A stretch of 63,761 bases of DNA from Lachnospiraceae bacterium (GTDB taxonomy: Bacteria > Bacillota > Clostridia > Oscillospirales > CAG-272): the NCBI GenBank assembly GCA_024404495.1, contig JAKSPT010000014.1, positions 1-63,761 on the forward strand, read 5' to 3'. Positions within the stretch are counted from its first letter, which is position 1; each line of letters begins with the position of its first letter. This document shows, one piece after another, positions 44,858-53,522 of this stretch. Both the position numbers and the translations under genes were made by a program. The notes under the pieces were generated by a model, which did not search any database, was not told where the DNA came from, and worked only from the letters and a program-made list of their open reading frames with translations.

Positions 44858-46390
44858 TTACAGCTCGATGACGTCATAGTCGCCGTACGCGGCAAGCGTC
44901 CCCTGCAGAACGGGCGGCGCTTCTTCGGTCTTTTTCCGCCCGAAGCGGTAGACGACGCCGAGGATCTGCACGGTGATGATCGGCGTCAGCGCGACCATCG
45001 CGACCACGCCGAAGGCGTCGGTGATGATATTGCCGCCGACCGCCGCGCACGCCCCGACCGCGAAGGGGAGGAGGAACGCCGCCGTCATCGGACCCGAGGC
45101 GACGCCGCCCGAGTCGAAGGCGATGGCGGTGAACATCTTCGGGGTGACAAAGGAGAGGGCGATCGCGATGAGGTACCCGGGGACGAGGAAGAAGAGCAGG
45201 GAAATTCCTGTGAGGACGCGGAGCATCGCGATCCCGATCGAGAGCGCGACGCCGACAGAAAGCCCGGTCTTCAGCGATTTTCCGGAGATCGCACCGTCGG
45301 TCAGCTCCTCGACCTGCTTCATCAGGACGTAAACGGCGGGCTCCGCGCGGACGATGAAGTATCCGATCAGCATTCCGAGCGGGATGATGACGTATTTACG
45401 GTTCCCCTCCATCGAGGCAAGGGTCTGACCGAGGACGGATCCCGCCGGCATAAAGCCGACGTTCGCGCCGGTCAGAAAGACGACGAGCCCGATATAGGTG
45501 AAGAGGACGCCGACGAGCATCGGGGAGAGCTGCTTTTTATTCAGCCGCAAAAACGCGATCTGACAGACCGCGAAAAGCACGACGATGGGGAGGAGGGAAA
45601 GAGCGATCTCGCCGAGATAGGTGGGGATCGCCTCAACGAAAAGACGGCTCATATCGGTCGAGAGGGTGAGCGCGGGGATCTCCGCCGCCGTATATTCGAC
45701 CGAATCCGGGCGATAGATCATTCCGAGGAGCAGCACGGCGAGGATCGGACCGACCGAGCAGAGCGCGACCAGACCGAAGCTGTCCTCCGCCGCCCTGCTG
45801 TCCGAGCGGATCGCCGAGATGCCGAGACCGAACGCCATGATGAAGGGAACGGTCATCGGTCCGGTCGTGACGCCGCCCGAGTCGAACGCCACCGCGATGA
45901 AATCGCCGGGGGTGAAGAAGCAGAGCAGAAAAACGAGGGCGTAGGAGGCGATCAGCAGGGCGTTGAGCGGGACCGAAAAGAGGATGCGCGCGAGGGCGAC
46001 CGTGAGGAAGAATCCGACGCCGATCCCGACCGCGAGGATCAGGACGGTGTTCGGGATCGACTGTACCTGATTCGCCAGCACCTGTAAATCGGGCTCGGAG
46101 ACCGTGACGACGACGCCGATCAGCAGACCGAGAAAGAGGATGAGGGAGAGCTTTTTCGTTTTCGTGACGCCCGCGCCGAGCTTCTCTCCCATCGGCGCCA
46201 TCGCCATTTCGGCGCCGAGCGAGAAGAACATCATCCCGACGAGCAGCATCGCGGTGCCGCACAAAAACGCAAGAAGGACCCCGGGCGGCATCGGGGCAAC
46301 GGTGAAGGAAAGGATCAGCACGATCGCCGCGACCGGCGTGACCGCGCCGAACGCCTCTTCCCATTTGGATCGAAGACCGGCAAGCAGCAT
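44858..46390 (-). CDS. DUF1538 tandem membrane protein, putative transporter
   Basis: A 510-residue integral membrane protein with about 12-14 hydrophobic segments in two homologous halves. The repeat marker is IAVAFDSGGVTTGPMT near residue 170 and TAIAFDSGGVASGPMT near 420, the signature of DUF1538. The repeats suggest an inverted or parallel two-fold transporter. The substrate is not known; the linked PII-like protein hints at regulation by energy or nitrogen status. The ATG at 46390 follows GGAG. Confidence 0.88.
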   Translation of the reverse strand: MLLAGLRSKWEEAFGAVTPVAAIVLILSFTVAPMPPGVLLAFLCGTAMLLVGMMFFSLGAEMAMAPMGEKLGAGVTKTKKLSLILFLGLLIGVVVTVSEPDLQVLANQVQSIPNTVLILAVGIGVGFFLTVALARILFSVPLNALLIASYALVFLLCFFTPGDFIAVAFDSGGVTTGPMTVPFIMAFGLGISAIRSDSRAAEDSFGLVALCSVGPILAVLLLGMIYRPDSVEYTAAEIPALTLSTDMSRLFVEAIPTYLGEIALSLLPIVVLFAVCQIAFLRLNKKQLSPMLVGVLFTYIGLVVFLTGANVGFMPAGSVLGQTLASMEGNRKYVIIPLGMLIGYFIVRAEPAVYVLMKQVEELTDGAISGKSLKTGLSVGVALSIGIAMLRVLTGISLLFFLVPGYLIAIALSFVTPKMFTAIAFDSGGVASGPMTAAFLLPFAVGACAAVGGNIITDAFGVVAMVALTPIITVQILGVVYRFGRKKTEEAPPVLQGTLAAYGDYDVIEL

Positions 46391-46528
46391 AATGAATCTC
46401 CAATGTCAGAATTTATACCTATATATAATTATAACTCCTGTTTTCCGGATGTGTTGAACATTCTGTAAAATAATCGGAATGAAAAAGGATTCGGTTTCTG
46501 CCGCCCTACGACGGAACCTTATGCTTTC

Positions 46529-46759
46529 CGGACGACAACGCGGTACAATCCCTCAGTCAGCCTCCGGCTGACAGCTCCCTTTACACAAGGGAGCCTTGGA
46601 CTCGCCGAAATCGCTCACGCAGTTGAAAGGGCAATGATTGCAGAAAATCTTGTCTGCTTTCGAAAAGCGAACGGCACTATAGGCTCCCTTGGTTTCGGAT
46701 CCTTCGGATCTGCGGGAGTCCCGCGCAGCGGGTGAGGGATCGTATTTCGTTGTCGTCCG
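46529..46759. repeat. MITE-like element with 27-bp imperfect terminal inverted repeats
   Basis: The left end (46529-46555, CGGACGACAACG..TAC.ATCCCTCA) and the right end (46733-46759) are inverse complements with about four mismatches. The interior carries hairpins with AGCTCCCTT/AAGGGAGC arms and no reading frame of note. Together it is a 231-bp non-autonomous element in an otherwise gene-free gap (46391-46835). The bases left of it (46391-46528) contain only weak AT-rich promoter-like sequence for the DUF1538 gene. Confidence 0.72.
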
Positions 46760-46798
46760 CTTTTCTTTGGGCGGCGAATAAATAAGCACAAATCAAAG

Positions 46799-46834
46799 AC
46801 ACGGGACTGCGGAAACCTTCCGCAGTCCCGTGTT
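46799..46834 (-). terminator. Intrinsic terminator of the nucleoside hydrolase gene
   Basis: ACACGGGACTGCGG pairs perfectly with its complement across a 7-base loop, a few bases after the stop codon; a short T-rich tail follows on the minus strand. Confidence 0.82.
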
Positions 46835-46835
46835 T

Positions 46836-47687
46836 TCAGCGTATCAGTTCGTCGATCCGCGCGGCGTAATACGAATCCGGCTTCGCCTTGACGACGAAGC
46901 GGTGCCTGCCGTCCGGGGAGCGCAAAAACGTGTTCGCCCCGGTCAGGGGATCGACCGACGCTTTTCCCGTGACCGCCGTATAACCGCCCGCTTCGGGAGA
47001 ACCGTCGAGGGCGAGAAGGACGAGCATCGGGTCCCACGAGCATCTGCCGCTTCCGGAGCCGTGGTCGGCAAGCACCTGACGGAGCAGGTCGCCCTCTTTC
47101 AGCTTTCCGCCCGTGATCACGCTGACGCCGACCTCGAAGCCGAGAAAGGTGACCGGCGCGGGGCAGAACCGGCAGAAATACGCTCCCGCTTCTCTGGAGC
47201 GCGGCGCGCGGGTGAAATTGTTCTCTCTTCCGGTCGCCTCGTCCCATTTTCCCGCCATCATCCACACGGCGCGGACCTTTTCCCGAAAGAGATCGGGGTC
47301 CCGTTTCAATACCTCCGCGAGCACCTGCGGATAGCCGATCTCAAGGATCTCAAGCGGTTCTTCCGCTTCCCGGAGCAGGGAAAGGTACAGGTCGGCGGCA
47401 TCCGGAAGGTCAGCGTCGTTCATCGGTTCCCTCGCGGCAAGCCGCTTCTGATACGGGGGATTTCCGCCGAAATCGGAAGCCGCGCGGTCGATGCCGACAG
47501 GAATGCCGAAAACGCCCTCCGCGTGCATAAAAGCAAGCAGGGAGGCGGCGGAATCGGGCATATACGCGTTGATCCCGATCCCCGAAAGCGTGATCTCGCC
47601 GCGTTGATGCGCCCTGAGCAGGATGCGGAGCGCGACCGCGTCGTCGCAGTCGGTCCACCAGTCGGTGCCGAGAATGAATTTTCTCAT
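46836..47687 (-). CDS. Inosine-uridine-type nucleoside hydrolase
   Basis: The protein is 283 residues. The N-terminal GTDWWTDCDDAVAL contains the metal-binding aspartate cluster (DxxxDxDD) of the nucleoside hydrolase family, slightly different from the usual DTDPGIDDA. EILEIGYPQVLAEVL and FLGFEVGVSVITG also match. It would split ribonucleosides into base and ribose in the cytoplasm, though some family members act on other N-ribosides. It follows pduL on the minus strand, separated by a hairpin. No promoter is obvious between them. Confidence 0.85.
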   Translation of the reverse strand: MRKFILGTDWWTDCDDAVALRILLRAHQRGEITLSGIGINAYMPDSAASLLAFMHAEGVFGIPVGIDRAASDFGGNPPYQKRLAAREPMNDADLPDAADLYLSLLREAEEPLEILEIGYPQVLAEVLKRDPDLFREKVRAVWMMAGKWDEATGRENNFTRAPRSREAGAYFCRFCPAPVTFLGFEVGVSVITGGKLKEGDLLRQVLADHGSGSGRCSWDPMLVLLALDGSPEAGGYTAVTGKASVDPLTGANTFLRSPDGRHRFVVKAKPDSYYAARIDELIR

Positions 47688-47704
47688 TTCGTTCCTTTAT
47701 AACC

Positions 47705-47746
47705 AAACGCCGGGCATCCCGAAAGGTGCCCGGCGCTGATTTTTTT
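47705..47746. terminator. Hairpin between pduL and nucleoside hydrolase
   Basis: CGCCGGGCA pairs with TGCCCGGCG (loop 9). A seven-T run lies on the plus-strand side and only TTTGGTT on the minus side. On the pduL transcript it may be a partial terminator. Confidence 0.7.
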
Positions 47747-47751
47747 GTAAA

Positions 47752-48330
47752 TTACTTTTTGATGACTTCGCCGTAGCATTCGCCGAATGCGCAGGCAGCG
47801 TTGGACTCGTCGGTGTCGATGTGCATCGCGAGCGCGTACTTGGGGCTGACGCGGACGATGACATCGTCGTAAACGGTGGTTCTCTCGGAGTTGATCTTGA
47901 CCTGAACGATCTCCTTGTCGGCAACGCCGAACGCCTCTGCGTCGGCGGGAGTCATGTGGATATGACGCTTTGCGACGATGACGCCTTCGGTCAGCTCGAG
48001 CTCACCGGCAGTACCGATCAGCTTGCAGCCGGGGGTGCCGGCAACGTCGCCCGACTCACGGACGGGAACGTTCTTGATACCGAGGGTGCGGGTATCGGAG
48101 AGGGAAACCTCGACCTGGCAGGCGGAACGCGCCGGCCCGAGGATGATGACGTTTGCGATCTGGTTCTTCGGTCCGACGATCGTGACGCGCTCTTCGCACG
48201 CGAACTGACCGGGCTGGCTCAGATCCTTCTTGTGGGTGAGGGTCGCGCCCTTACCGAAGAGGATTTCGATCGCTTCCTCGGTGAGGTGAATGTGTCTTGC
48301 GGAAGTTTCAACGAGAACTTTGTTTTCCAT
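47752..48330 (-). CDS. pduL: Phosphate propanoyltransferase / phosphotransacylase PduL
   Basis: A 192-residue protein with two PduL beta-barrel halves. Each carries a zinc-binding histidine motif (SARHIHLT near residue 11, AKRHIHMTP near 121), and CGGG-like loops are replaced by TPGCKLIGT. It converts acyl-CoA and phosphate to acyl phosphate, for fermentative ATP formation with an acetate/propionate kinase. No microcompartment shell genes are near, so it is probably the housekeeping fermentative version. It has its own promoter and an AAGGAG site. Confidence 0.94.
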   Translation of the reverse strand: MENKVLVETSARHIHLTEEAIEILFGKGATLTHKKDLSQPGQFACEERVTIVGPKNQIANVIILGPARSACQVEVSLSDTRTLGIKNVPVRESGDVAGTPGCKLIGTAGELELTEGVIVAKRHIHMTPADAEAFGVADKEIVQVKINSERTTVYDDVIVRVSPKYALAMHIDTDESNAACAFGECYGEVIKK

Positions 48331-48378
48331 TGGCGTATATCTCCTTTAACATTGAATACATAATGATCTGCGATTCTT

Positions 48379-48407
48379 ATTATACTATAACTGCGGAAAA
48401 AAAGCAA
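48379..48407 (-). promoter_or_regulatory. Sigma-A promoter of pduL
   Basis: On the minus strand TTGCTT (48402-48407), 17 bases and TATAAT (48379-48384). Confidence 0.8.
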
Positions 48408-48420
48408 TACGATATTTATG

Positions 48421-48445
48421 AACGCTGAAAAATTCAGCGTTTTTT
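48421..48445 (+). terminator. Small terminator-like hairpin before the TepA-like gene
   Basis: AACGCTGAA pairs with TTCAGCGTT across AAA and is followed by T. It ends about ten bases before the ribosome site of the gene at 48466. It may be an attenuator. Confidence 0.6.
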
Positions 48446-48465
48446 CGGGAACCGGAGGTGAGAAA

Positions 48466-49173
48466 ATGGAAGAAATACCGCTTGTCCGGGCGGAAACCGG
48501 AAAACGGGAGGAGGAGGGCACGCGGCTTGCGGGCAGCGTGCTGACCCTGAACGTGATCGGTCTGATCGAGGGGCATTACGCCTCCCCCGACGGGCAGAAG
48601 GTCACGCGGTATGAGGAGCTTCTTCCGGCGCTTGCCGACGCGGAACAGAACGAGCGGATCTCGGGCGTTCTGCTTCTTCTCAATACGGTCGGCGGGGACG
48701 TGGAGGCGGGGCTCGCCATCGCGGAGGCGGTGGCGTCGATGGAAAAACCGACGGCGTCGCTCGTGCTCGGCGGCGGGCATTCGATCGGGATCCCCCTCGC
48801 CGTCTCGGCAAAACGGTCCTTCATCGTGCCGTCGGCGACGATGACGCTTCATCCGGTGCGTTACAGCGGGCTCGTGATCGGCGCGGAGCAGACCTATAAA
48901 ACGCTTGCGAAAATGCAGGACCGCATCCTCGACTTCACGGTCACTCATTCGCACGCCGACAGAGAAACCCTGAAACGGCTGATGGTCGCGACCGACGAGC
49001 TCGCATCCGATCTCGGAACGGTTTTAAGCGGAGAGGAAGCGGTCTCGGTCGGACTGATCGACAGGGTGGGCGGGCTGAAGGAGGCGCTCTCCGCGCTGCG
49101 GCTTATGGCTGAGCGCCGCGGAGAATGTCGCCCGGACGGACCGGGAACGGGACCTCCATCGAAAAGATCATAA
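48466..49173 (+). CDS. ClpP-class (TepA/YmfB-like) protease
   Basis: The protein is 235 residues. Features of the ClpP/crotonase fold are GVLLLLNTVGGDVEAGLAIAEAV and the serine nucleophile S106 in GGGHSIGIP, with H129 in TMTLHPVRYSG as the likely second catalytic residue. The type matches the translocation-enhancing TepA of Bacillus rather than true ClpP. It starts at ATG 48466 after GGAGG. Its 3' end overlaps the convergent U32 peptidase gene by about 71 bases, so the last 24 codons serve both strands. Confidence 0.85.
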   Translation: MEEIPLVRAETGKREEEGTRLAGSVLTLNVIGLIEGHYASPDGQKVTRYEELLPALADAEQNERISGVLLLLNTVGGDVEAGLAIAEAVASMEKPTASLVLGGGHSIGIPLAVSAKRSFIVPSATMTLHPVRYSGLVIGAEQTYKTLAKMQDRILDFTVTHSHADRETLKRLMVATDELASDLGTVLSGEEAVSVGLIDRVGGLKEALSALRLMAERRGECRPDGPGTGPPSKRS

Positions 49174-50335
49174 GCGGATGGGGCGCAGAGGCGATCTCCT
49201 CCCCGTCGGCATTTTTCAGCCCCCTGACGGTCAGCGGGACGCCGAATTTTCCGGGCGAGACGAGCTCGACCGTTTCTCCCTCCGAGAGCTTGTTGCGCTG
49301 CTCGAAGACGGCGCGTCCGGTGCTTTCGTCGTAGGAAAGGGCGGCGGCGAGGTAAGCCTTGTCGCGCAGATATCCGAGGGTATCGACGAGCTTCGCGTCG
49401 CCGGGCTCCATTCCGAAAAAGAATCCGGTGCCGTAATCGCGGTGGGAGACCGATTCCAGTTCGTCGCGCAGGCGGGTGTCAAAGACGTAGCCCGCGGGAT
49501 CGCGGCGGTAGGCGTCGATCGCCATCCGGTAGGCGTTGGCGGTGACGGCGGTGTAATAGACGCTCTTCATCCGCCCCTCGATCTTGAAGCTGTCGATGCC
49601 GGCTTCGATCAGGGCGGGGATATGCTCGATCATACAGAGGTCGCGGCTCGAAAGGATGAAGCTCCCCTCGGGGTGCTCCTCGACGGTATAGCGCTGACCG
49701 GGGCGTTTTTCTTCCTCGATCTCACAGGTTTTGAAATTCCAGCGGCAGGGCTGTGTGCAGGCACCGCGGTTGGCGTCTCTTCCTGTCATCTGCGCCGAGA
49801 TCAGACAGCGGCCGCTGTACGAAACGCACATCGCGCCGTGGACGAAGACCTCAAGCTCCAGTTCGGGAGAGACCTTTCTCCGGATCTCACGGATCTCGTC
49901 GAGCGAAAGCTCTCTCGCGAGGACGACGCGCTTCGCGCCGAGAAGGCGGTACTGCTCCGCCGCCTCCGCGCTCATGATGCTCGTCTGCGTGGAAACGTGC
50001 AGCTCGACTCCGGGCAGGTATTCCTTCGCGAGCGCCATCACGCCGAGGTCGGCGCAGATCACGGCGTCAAGCCCCGCGTCCCGGACCGAAAGGAGAAAGG
50101 CACGCAGGTCGTCGTATTCGTAGCCGTGCGGCAGGGTATTGAGCGTCAGAAACGCCCGTTTGCCCCGTTCGTGCGCGTAGGAAACGGCGGAATACAGCTC
50201 TTCAAGCGTGAAGTTATCGGCGGCGGAGCGCATCCCGAAGCGCTTCGCGGCAAAATAGACCGCGTCGGCGCCGTAGGCGAACGCCGCCTTCATTTTTTCA
50301 TAATTCCCGGCGGGACAGAGCAGTTCAGGCTTCAT
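49103..50335 (-). CDS. U32-family peptidase
   Basis: Its 410 residues begin KPELLCPAGNYEKMKAAFAYGADAVYFA and contain the family core ELEVFVHGAMCVSYSGRCLIS near residue 165 and RGACTQPCRWNF near residue 190, a probable metal or iron-sulfur cysteine set. Many members are not proteases but act in tRNA or ubiquinone hydroxylation, so the name is formal. The C-terminal beta-barrel ends at the overlap with the TepA-like gene. Its start overlaps the phosphodiesterase gene by 11 bases, so these two form one minus-strand operon. Confidence 0.9.
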   Translation of the reverse strand: MKPELLCPAGNYEKMKAAFAYGADAVYFAAKRFGMRSAADNFTLEELYSAVSYAHERGKRAFLTLNTLPHGYEYDDLRAFLLSVRDAGLDAVICADLGVMALAKEYLPGVELHVSTQTSIMSAEAAEQYRLLGAKRVVLARELSLDEIREIRRKVSPELELEVFVHGAMCVSYSGRCLISAQMTGRDANRGACTQPCRWNFKTCEIEEEKRPGQRYTVEEHPEGSFILSSRDLCMIEHIPALIEAGIDSFKIEGRMKSVYYTAVTANAYRMAIDAYRRDPAGYVFDTRLRDELESVSHRDYGTGFFFGMEPGDAKLVDTLGYLRDKAYLAAALSYDESTGRAVFEQRNKLSEGETVELVSPGKFGVPLTVRGLKNADGEEIASAPHPLMIFSMEVPFPVRPGDILRGAQP

Positions 50336-51098
50336 TTCTGACTTTCAGCGCGATATCGGGGACGTTCGTGATCACCGAATCGCAGTTTCTCGCCCAAAGG
50401 CGTTTCATATCCTCGACGCCGTCCACCGTCCAGACGTTGACCATCACGCCGTACTTGTGGCAGTTTTCGCAGTAATCCGGCGTATTGTCCACCGTCGAAA
50501 ACTGCGGATGAAGCGCGAGGTCGCCGCGGGTGGCGGCGTAATTCCACGGGTTTCCGATCCCGGCACCGTAAAGAGGCGCGGTGTAGGAATCGGGCTTGAT
50601 CGAACGGAGGATATCCAGATATCCGTGGTTGAAGGAGGAATAGAGCACGAAGCCGTCCATACCGCAGGAAAGCTCGGTCTCCACCGCCTTGCGGATCAGC
50701 TCCTCGCCGCCGCCGTCCTTCAGCTCGACGTTGACGATCATCCCGGTGCCCCGGATGAGCTCAAAGACCTCGTGCAGCTCGGGCAGACGGGTGCCCTTGT
50801 ATTTGTCGCCGAATTTCGCGGCGTAGCCCATGTCGACGGTCAGCAGCTCCTCCATCGTCTTGTCGCGGATATTCACGTCCACGCCGCCGCAGCGGTTCAG
50901 ATTGCCGTCGTGATTGACGGCGAGCTTACCGTCGGCGGTGAGATGGATATCCAGCTCGATGGCGTCGGCGCCCATTTCGAGGGCGAGGGCAAAGGAGGGG
51001 ATCGTGTTCTCGGGAGCGTAAGCGGAAGCGCCGCGGTGCGCCTGCACGATCAGCCCCTTTTCTCTTTTCAGCTTCAGCATTCTTTCATATATTGTCAT
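50325..51098 (-). CDS. Glycerophosphodiester phosphodiesterase
   Basis: A 257-residue TIM-barrel enzyme of the GDPD family. QAHRGASAYAPENT near residue 19 and ELDIHLTADGKLAVNHD near residue 48 carry the catalytic histidines and the metal-binding glutamate/aspartate. It hydrolyses glycerophosphodiesters from lipid turnover into glycerol-3-phosphate and an alcohol. No signal peptide is present. It is likely cotranscribed with the U32 gene downstream and with the LRR lipoprotein gene upstream. Confidence 0.92.
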   Translation of the reverse strand: MTIYERMLKLKREKGLIVQAHRGASAYAPENTIPSFALALEMGADAIELDIHLTADGKLAVNHDGNLNRCGGVDVNIRDKTMEELLTVDMGYAAKFGDKYKGTRLPELHEVFELIRGTGMIVNVELKDGGGEELIRKAVETELSCGMDGFVLYSSFNHGYLDILRSIKPDSYTAPLYGAGIGNPWNYAATRGDLALHPQFSTVDNTPDYCENCHKYGVMVNVWTVDGVEDMKRLWARNCDSVITNVPDIALKVRNEA

Positions 51099-51129
51099 GG
51101 TCGTATTCCTTTCAAAGACGGAACGCCGC

Positions 51130-52020
51130 TTATGCGGCGTTGTCCGATGATGCGGTGTAGTAGGCGGCGAGCTCTTCCTCGGTGACGATCTGCATCGGGT
51201 AGCTGTTCCGCTTGGCGAATTTTTCCGCCGCGGAGCCCGCGGTCGTGATCACGGTCGCCTTCGGGGAGGAGGAAAGCAGCCCGTCGCGGATGTTGACCGT
51301 CTCCGGCGGGATGACGACCGTTTCGAGCGCGTCGCACGCGGAAAAGGCGTAATCGTTGATATCGGTGACCGTGCGCGGGACGATCGCCTTCGTCATGGAA
51401 TCGCAGTTGGTGTAGAGACGGTCGCCGAGCGAGGTGACGCGGAGCGGGATGACCGCCTCGGTCAGCTTCGTGCCCGAAAAGGCGTATTTGCCGTAGAAGG
51501 AGCAGGAGTCCGGCACGGTGACCGACGCGAGAGGGGTATCCTGAAAGGCGTACTTGCCGATGCTGTAAAGCCCGTCGGCAAAGACGGCGGAGGTGATGCC
51601 GCTCGCCCGGAAGGAGAAGTCGCCGACGACCTCGAGGGAATCGGGGAAGACGACGGTCTTCAGGTTTTTGCATTTGTCAAACGCGGATTGTCCGATGACG
51701 ATCAGCCCCTCAGAGAGGGTGATCTTTTCGAGCGTTTCGTTATAGGCGAAGGCTTCCTTTCCGATCTTCAGAACGGGAAGTCCGCCGACGCGGGCGGGGA
51801 GGGATACTTCTTTTTCGGTCCCGATATAATCGGTAAGCTCAGCGTAGGTCTTGTAGAGGGTGTAGGTACCGCCGCCCTCCGTTACGCTGCCGCTTTCCTT
51901 TTCCTCGGCGATATAGGTGGTTTCGGTCGGGGGGATCTCCACCTCCTTTTCGCCGCAGGCGGCGCAGGAAAGGCAGAAGAGAAGGACAAGAACAAGGATT
52001 GGCGCTTTGTTCGTTTTCAA
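51130..52020 (-). CDS. BspA-type leucine-rich repeat lipoprotein
   Basis: This 296-residue lipoprotein (SCAAC lipobox) has about seven LRR_5 (BspA-like) repeats from residue about 75, with recurring IxxxAFxxCxxLxxVxxPxxxxxIGxxAF units such as IGQSAFDKCKNLKTVVFPDS. These surface proteins typically mediate adhesion or interaction with host or other bacteria. It has a near-perfect promoter. A GC-rich hairpin (AACGCCGC/GCGGCGTT) lies across the stop codon, without a T run. Confidence 0.88.
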   Translation of the reverse strand: MKTNKAPILVLVLLFCLSCAACGEKEVEIPPTETTYIAEEKESGSVTEGGGTYTLYKTYAELTDYIGTEKEVSLPARVGGLPVLKIGKEAFAYNETLEKITLSEGLIVIGQSAFDKCKNLKTVVFPDSLEVVGDFSFRASGITSAVFADGLYSIGKYAFQDTPLASVTVPDSCSFYGKYAFSGTKLTEAVIPLRVTSLGDRLYTNCDSMTKAIVPRTVTDINDYAFSACDALETVVIPPETVNIRDGLLSSSPKATVITTAGSAAEKFAKRNSYPMQIVTEEELAAYYTASSDNAA

Positions 52021-52070
52021 TTCGGATATCTCCTTTTTACGGTCGGGGAATCGTGATTCTTATCCTCATT

Positions 52071-52099
52071 ATTATAGCATCGGACGCCTTTTCTGTCAA
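52071..52099 (-). promoter_or_regulatory. Consensus promoter of the LRR lipoprotein gene
   Basis: On the minus strand perfect TTGACA (52094-52099), 17 bases and perfect TATAAT (52071-52076). Confidence 0.9.
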
Positions 52100-52212
52100 G
52101 AAGCAATCGGGGGAAGGGAAACCGCGCGGGGCGGACAGACGGCAAAAACCGACCGGAAAGGAAAAAACGATGAATAAATTGCGATATTTCGGGAAAAAAT
52201 CCGCAAATAGAC

Positions 52213-52241
52213 TTGATTTTTCCGGGGAACTATTGTAAAAT
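52213..52241 (+). promoter_or_regulatory. Sigma-A promoter of pfkA
   Basis: TTGATT at 52213-52218, 17 bases and TAAAAT at 52236-52241, about 70 bases before the start codon. Confidence 0.82.
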
Positions 52242-52313
52242 AATAAGGTATTTGGAACGCGATATCCGGCAGGGAAGATTATGCCGGTCGGCGCGGAAAG
52301 GAAATAAATCATT

Positions 52314-53423
52314 ATGGTCAAACAGTTCAAGAAAATCGGTATCCTGACTTCCGGCGGTGACGCACCCGGCATGAACGCCGCGGTCCGTGCGGTCACCCGT
52401 TACGCGATCCGCCGCGGCATCGAGGTCATGGGTATTTACGAGGGCTATCAGGGTCTGATCGACGGCGGCGATTCCGTGAAGGAATTCGACGCGCATTCGG
52501 TCGCAAACATCATCACCAAGGGCGGCACGATGCTCTACTCGGCACGCTGCCTCGCCTTCAAGGAAGAAGAGGGTATGCAGCAGGCGATCGCCACCTGCCG
52601 CCGCCTCGGCATCGACGGTCTGATCACCATCGGCGGTGACGGTACCTTCCGCGGCGCCTCCGACCTCTGCAAGCGCGGGATTCCCTGCATCGGTATCCCC
52701 GCCTCCATCGACAACGATATCACCGCTTCCGATTACTCGATCGGCTTCGATACCGCGCTGAACACCACCCAGCAGATGGTGGACCGTCTCCGCGACACCT
52801 GCGAATCCCACGCGCGCTGCAACGTCGTTGAGGTCATGGGCAGAAACGCCGGCTATATCGCGATGAACTCCGCGATCGCCGTCGGCGCGACCGCCGTCGC
52901 CGTTCTTGAGCGTCCCTTCGACGAAGCCGCCTGCATGCAGAAGATCCGCGAGGAGCGCGCACTCGGCAAGCGCAACTTCATCGTCATCGTCGCCGAGGGT
53001 CTCGTTGGTTATTCCGAGGGACTCGCAAAGCGCATCGAGGCAGAGACCGGCGTCGAGACCAAGTTTGCCCGTCTGGCGCACGTCGTCCGCGGCGGTTCCC
53101 CCACCCAGAGAGACCGTCTGACCGCGGCGAGAATGGGCGTTGCCGCCGTTGACCTGCTCCTTTCCGGTATCGAGAACGTCTACGTCTGCGAGAGAAACGG
53201 CAGGATCACCTGCGTCGATATCGCGGAGGCGATCACGATGGACCGCGCGTACAAATCGACCTTCACGCCCGGGCATTCCTTCAAGCCCGAGGAGATCGAG
53301 AAGTATCCGGAGCACGTTCAGCAGAGAATCAGAGATTTCGTTCACACCAGAAACGAAGAATTCACCGAGCTTCTCCGCACGTTTGACGGTATCTCCAGTT
53401 ATACCGAAACCGTAGAGAAATAA
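52314..53423 (+). CDS. pfkA: ATP-dependent 6-phosphofructokinase
   Basis: The protein is 369 residues. The nucleotide motif is ITIGGDGTFRGA near residue 102; glycine in GGDG points to ATP, since PPi-dependent enzymes have aspartate there. The catalytic loop reads PASIDNDI instead of the common PGTIDND, retaining the aspartate. EVMGRNAGYIA and the C-terminal VVRGGSPTQRDR complete the fold. It phosphorylates fructose 6-phosphate in glycolysis. At about 50 residues longer than the short bacterial form (320), it has a C-terminal helical tail. Codon use is strongly biased, as expected for a highly expressed gene. Confidence 0.96.
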   Translation: MVKQFKKIGILTSGGDAPGMNAAVRAVTRYAIRRGIEVMGIYEGYQGLIDGGDSVKEFDAHSVANIITKGGTMLYSARCLAFKEEEGMQQAIATCRRLGIDGLITIGGDGTFRGASDLCKRGIPCIGIPASIDNDITASDYSIGFDTALNTTQQMVDRLRDTCESHARCNVVEVMGRNAGYIAMNSAIAVGATAVAVLERPFDEAACMQKIREERALGKRNFIVIVAEGLVGYSEGLAKRIEAETGVETKFARLAHVVRGGSPTQRDRLTAARMGVAAVDLLLSGIENVYVCERNGRITCVDIAEAITMDRAYKSTFTPGHSFKPEEIEKYPEHVQQRIRDFVHTRNEEFTELLRTFDGISSYTETVEK

Positions 53424-53433
53424 AACGGACATT

Positions 53434-53471
53434 GCGGCGGAAACTCCGATCGGGCGTTTCCGCCGTTTTTC
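53434..53471 (+). terminator. Intrinsic terminator of pfkA
   Basis: CGGCGGAAAC pairs with GTTTCCGCCG and is followed by TTTTT. Confidence 0.9.
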
Positions 53472-53522
53472 ATTCGGAAGAGAATCGCGTACCGAAACGC
53501 GGGAAAGGATGAAAGAATTTCT

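Noticed and set aside
42163..46087. Two long plus-strand frames opposite the CapD-like and DUF1538 genes
   Set aside because: The minus-strand proteins have clear domains and promoters; the plus frames are low-complexity charged sequence.
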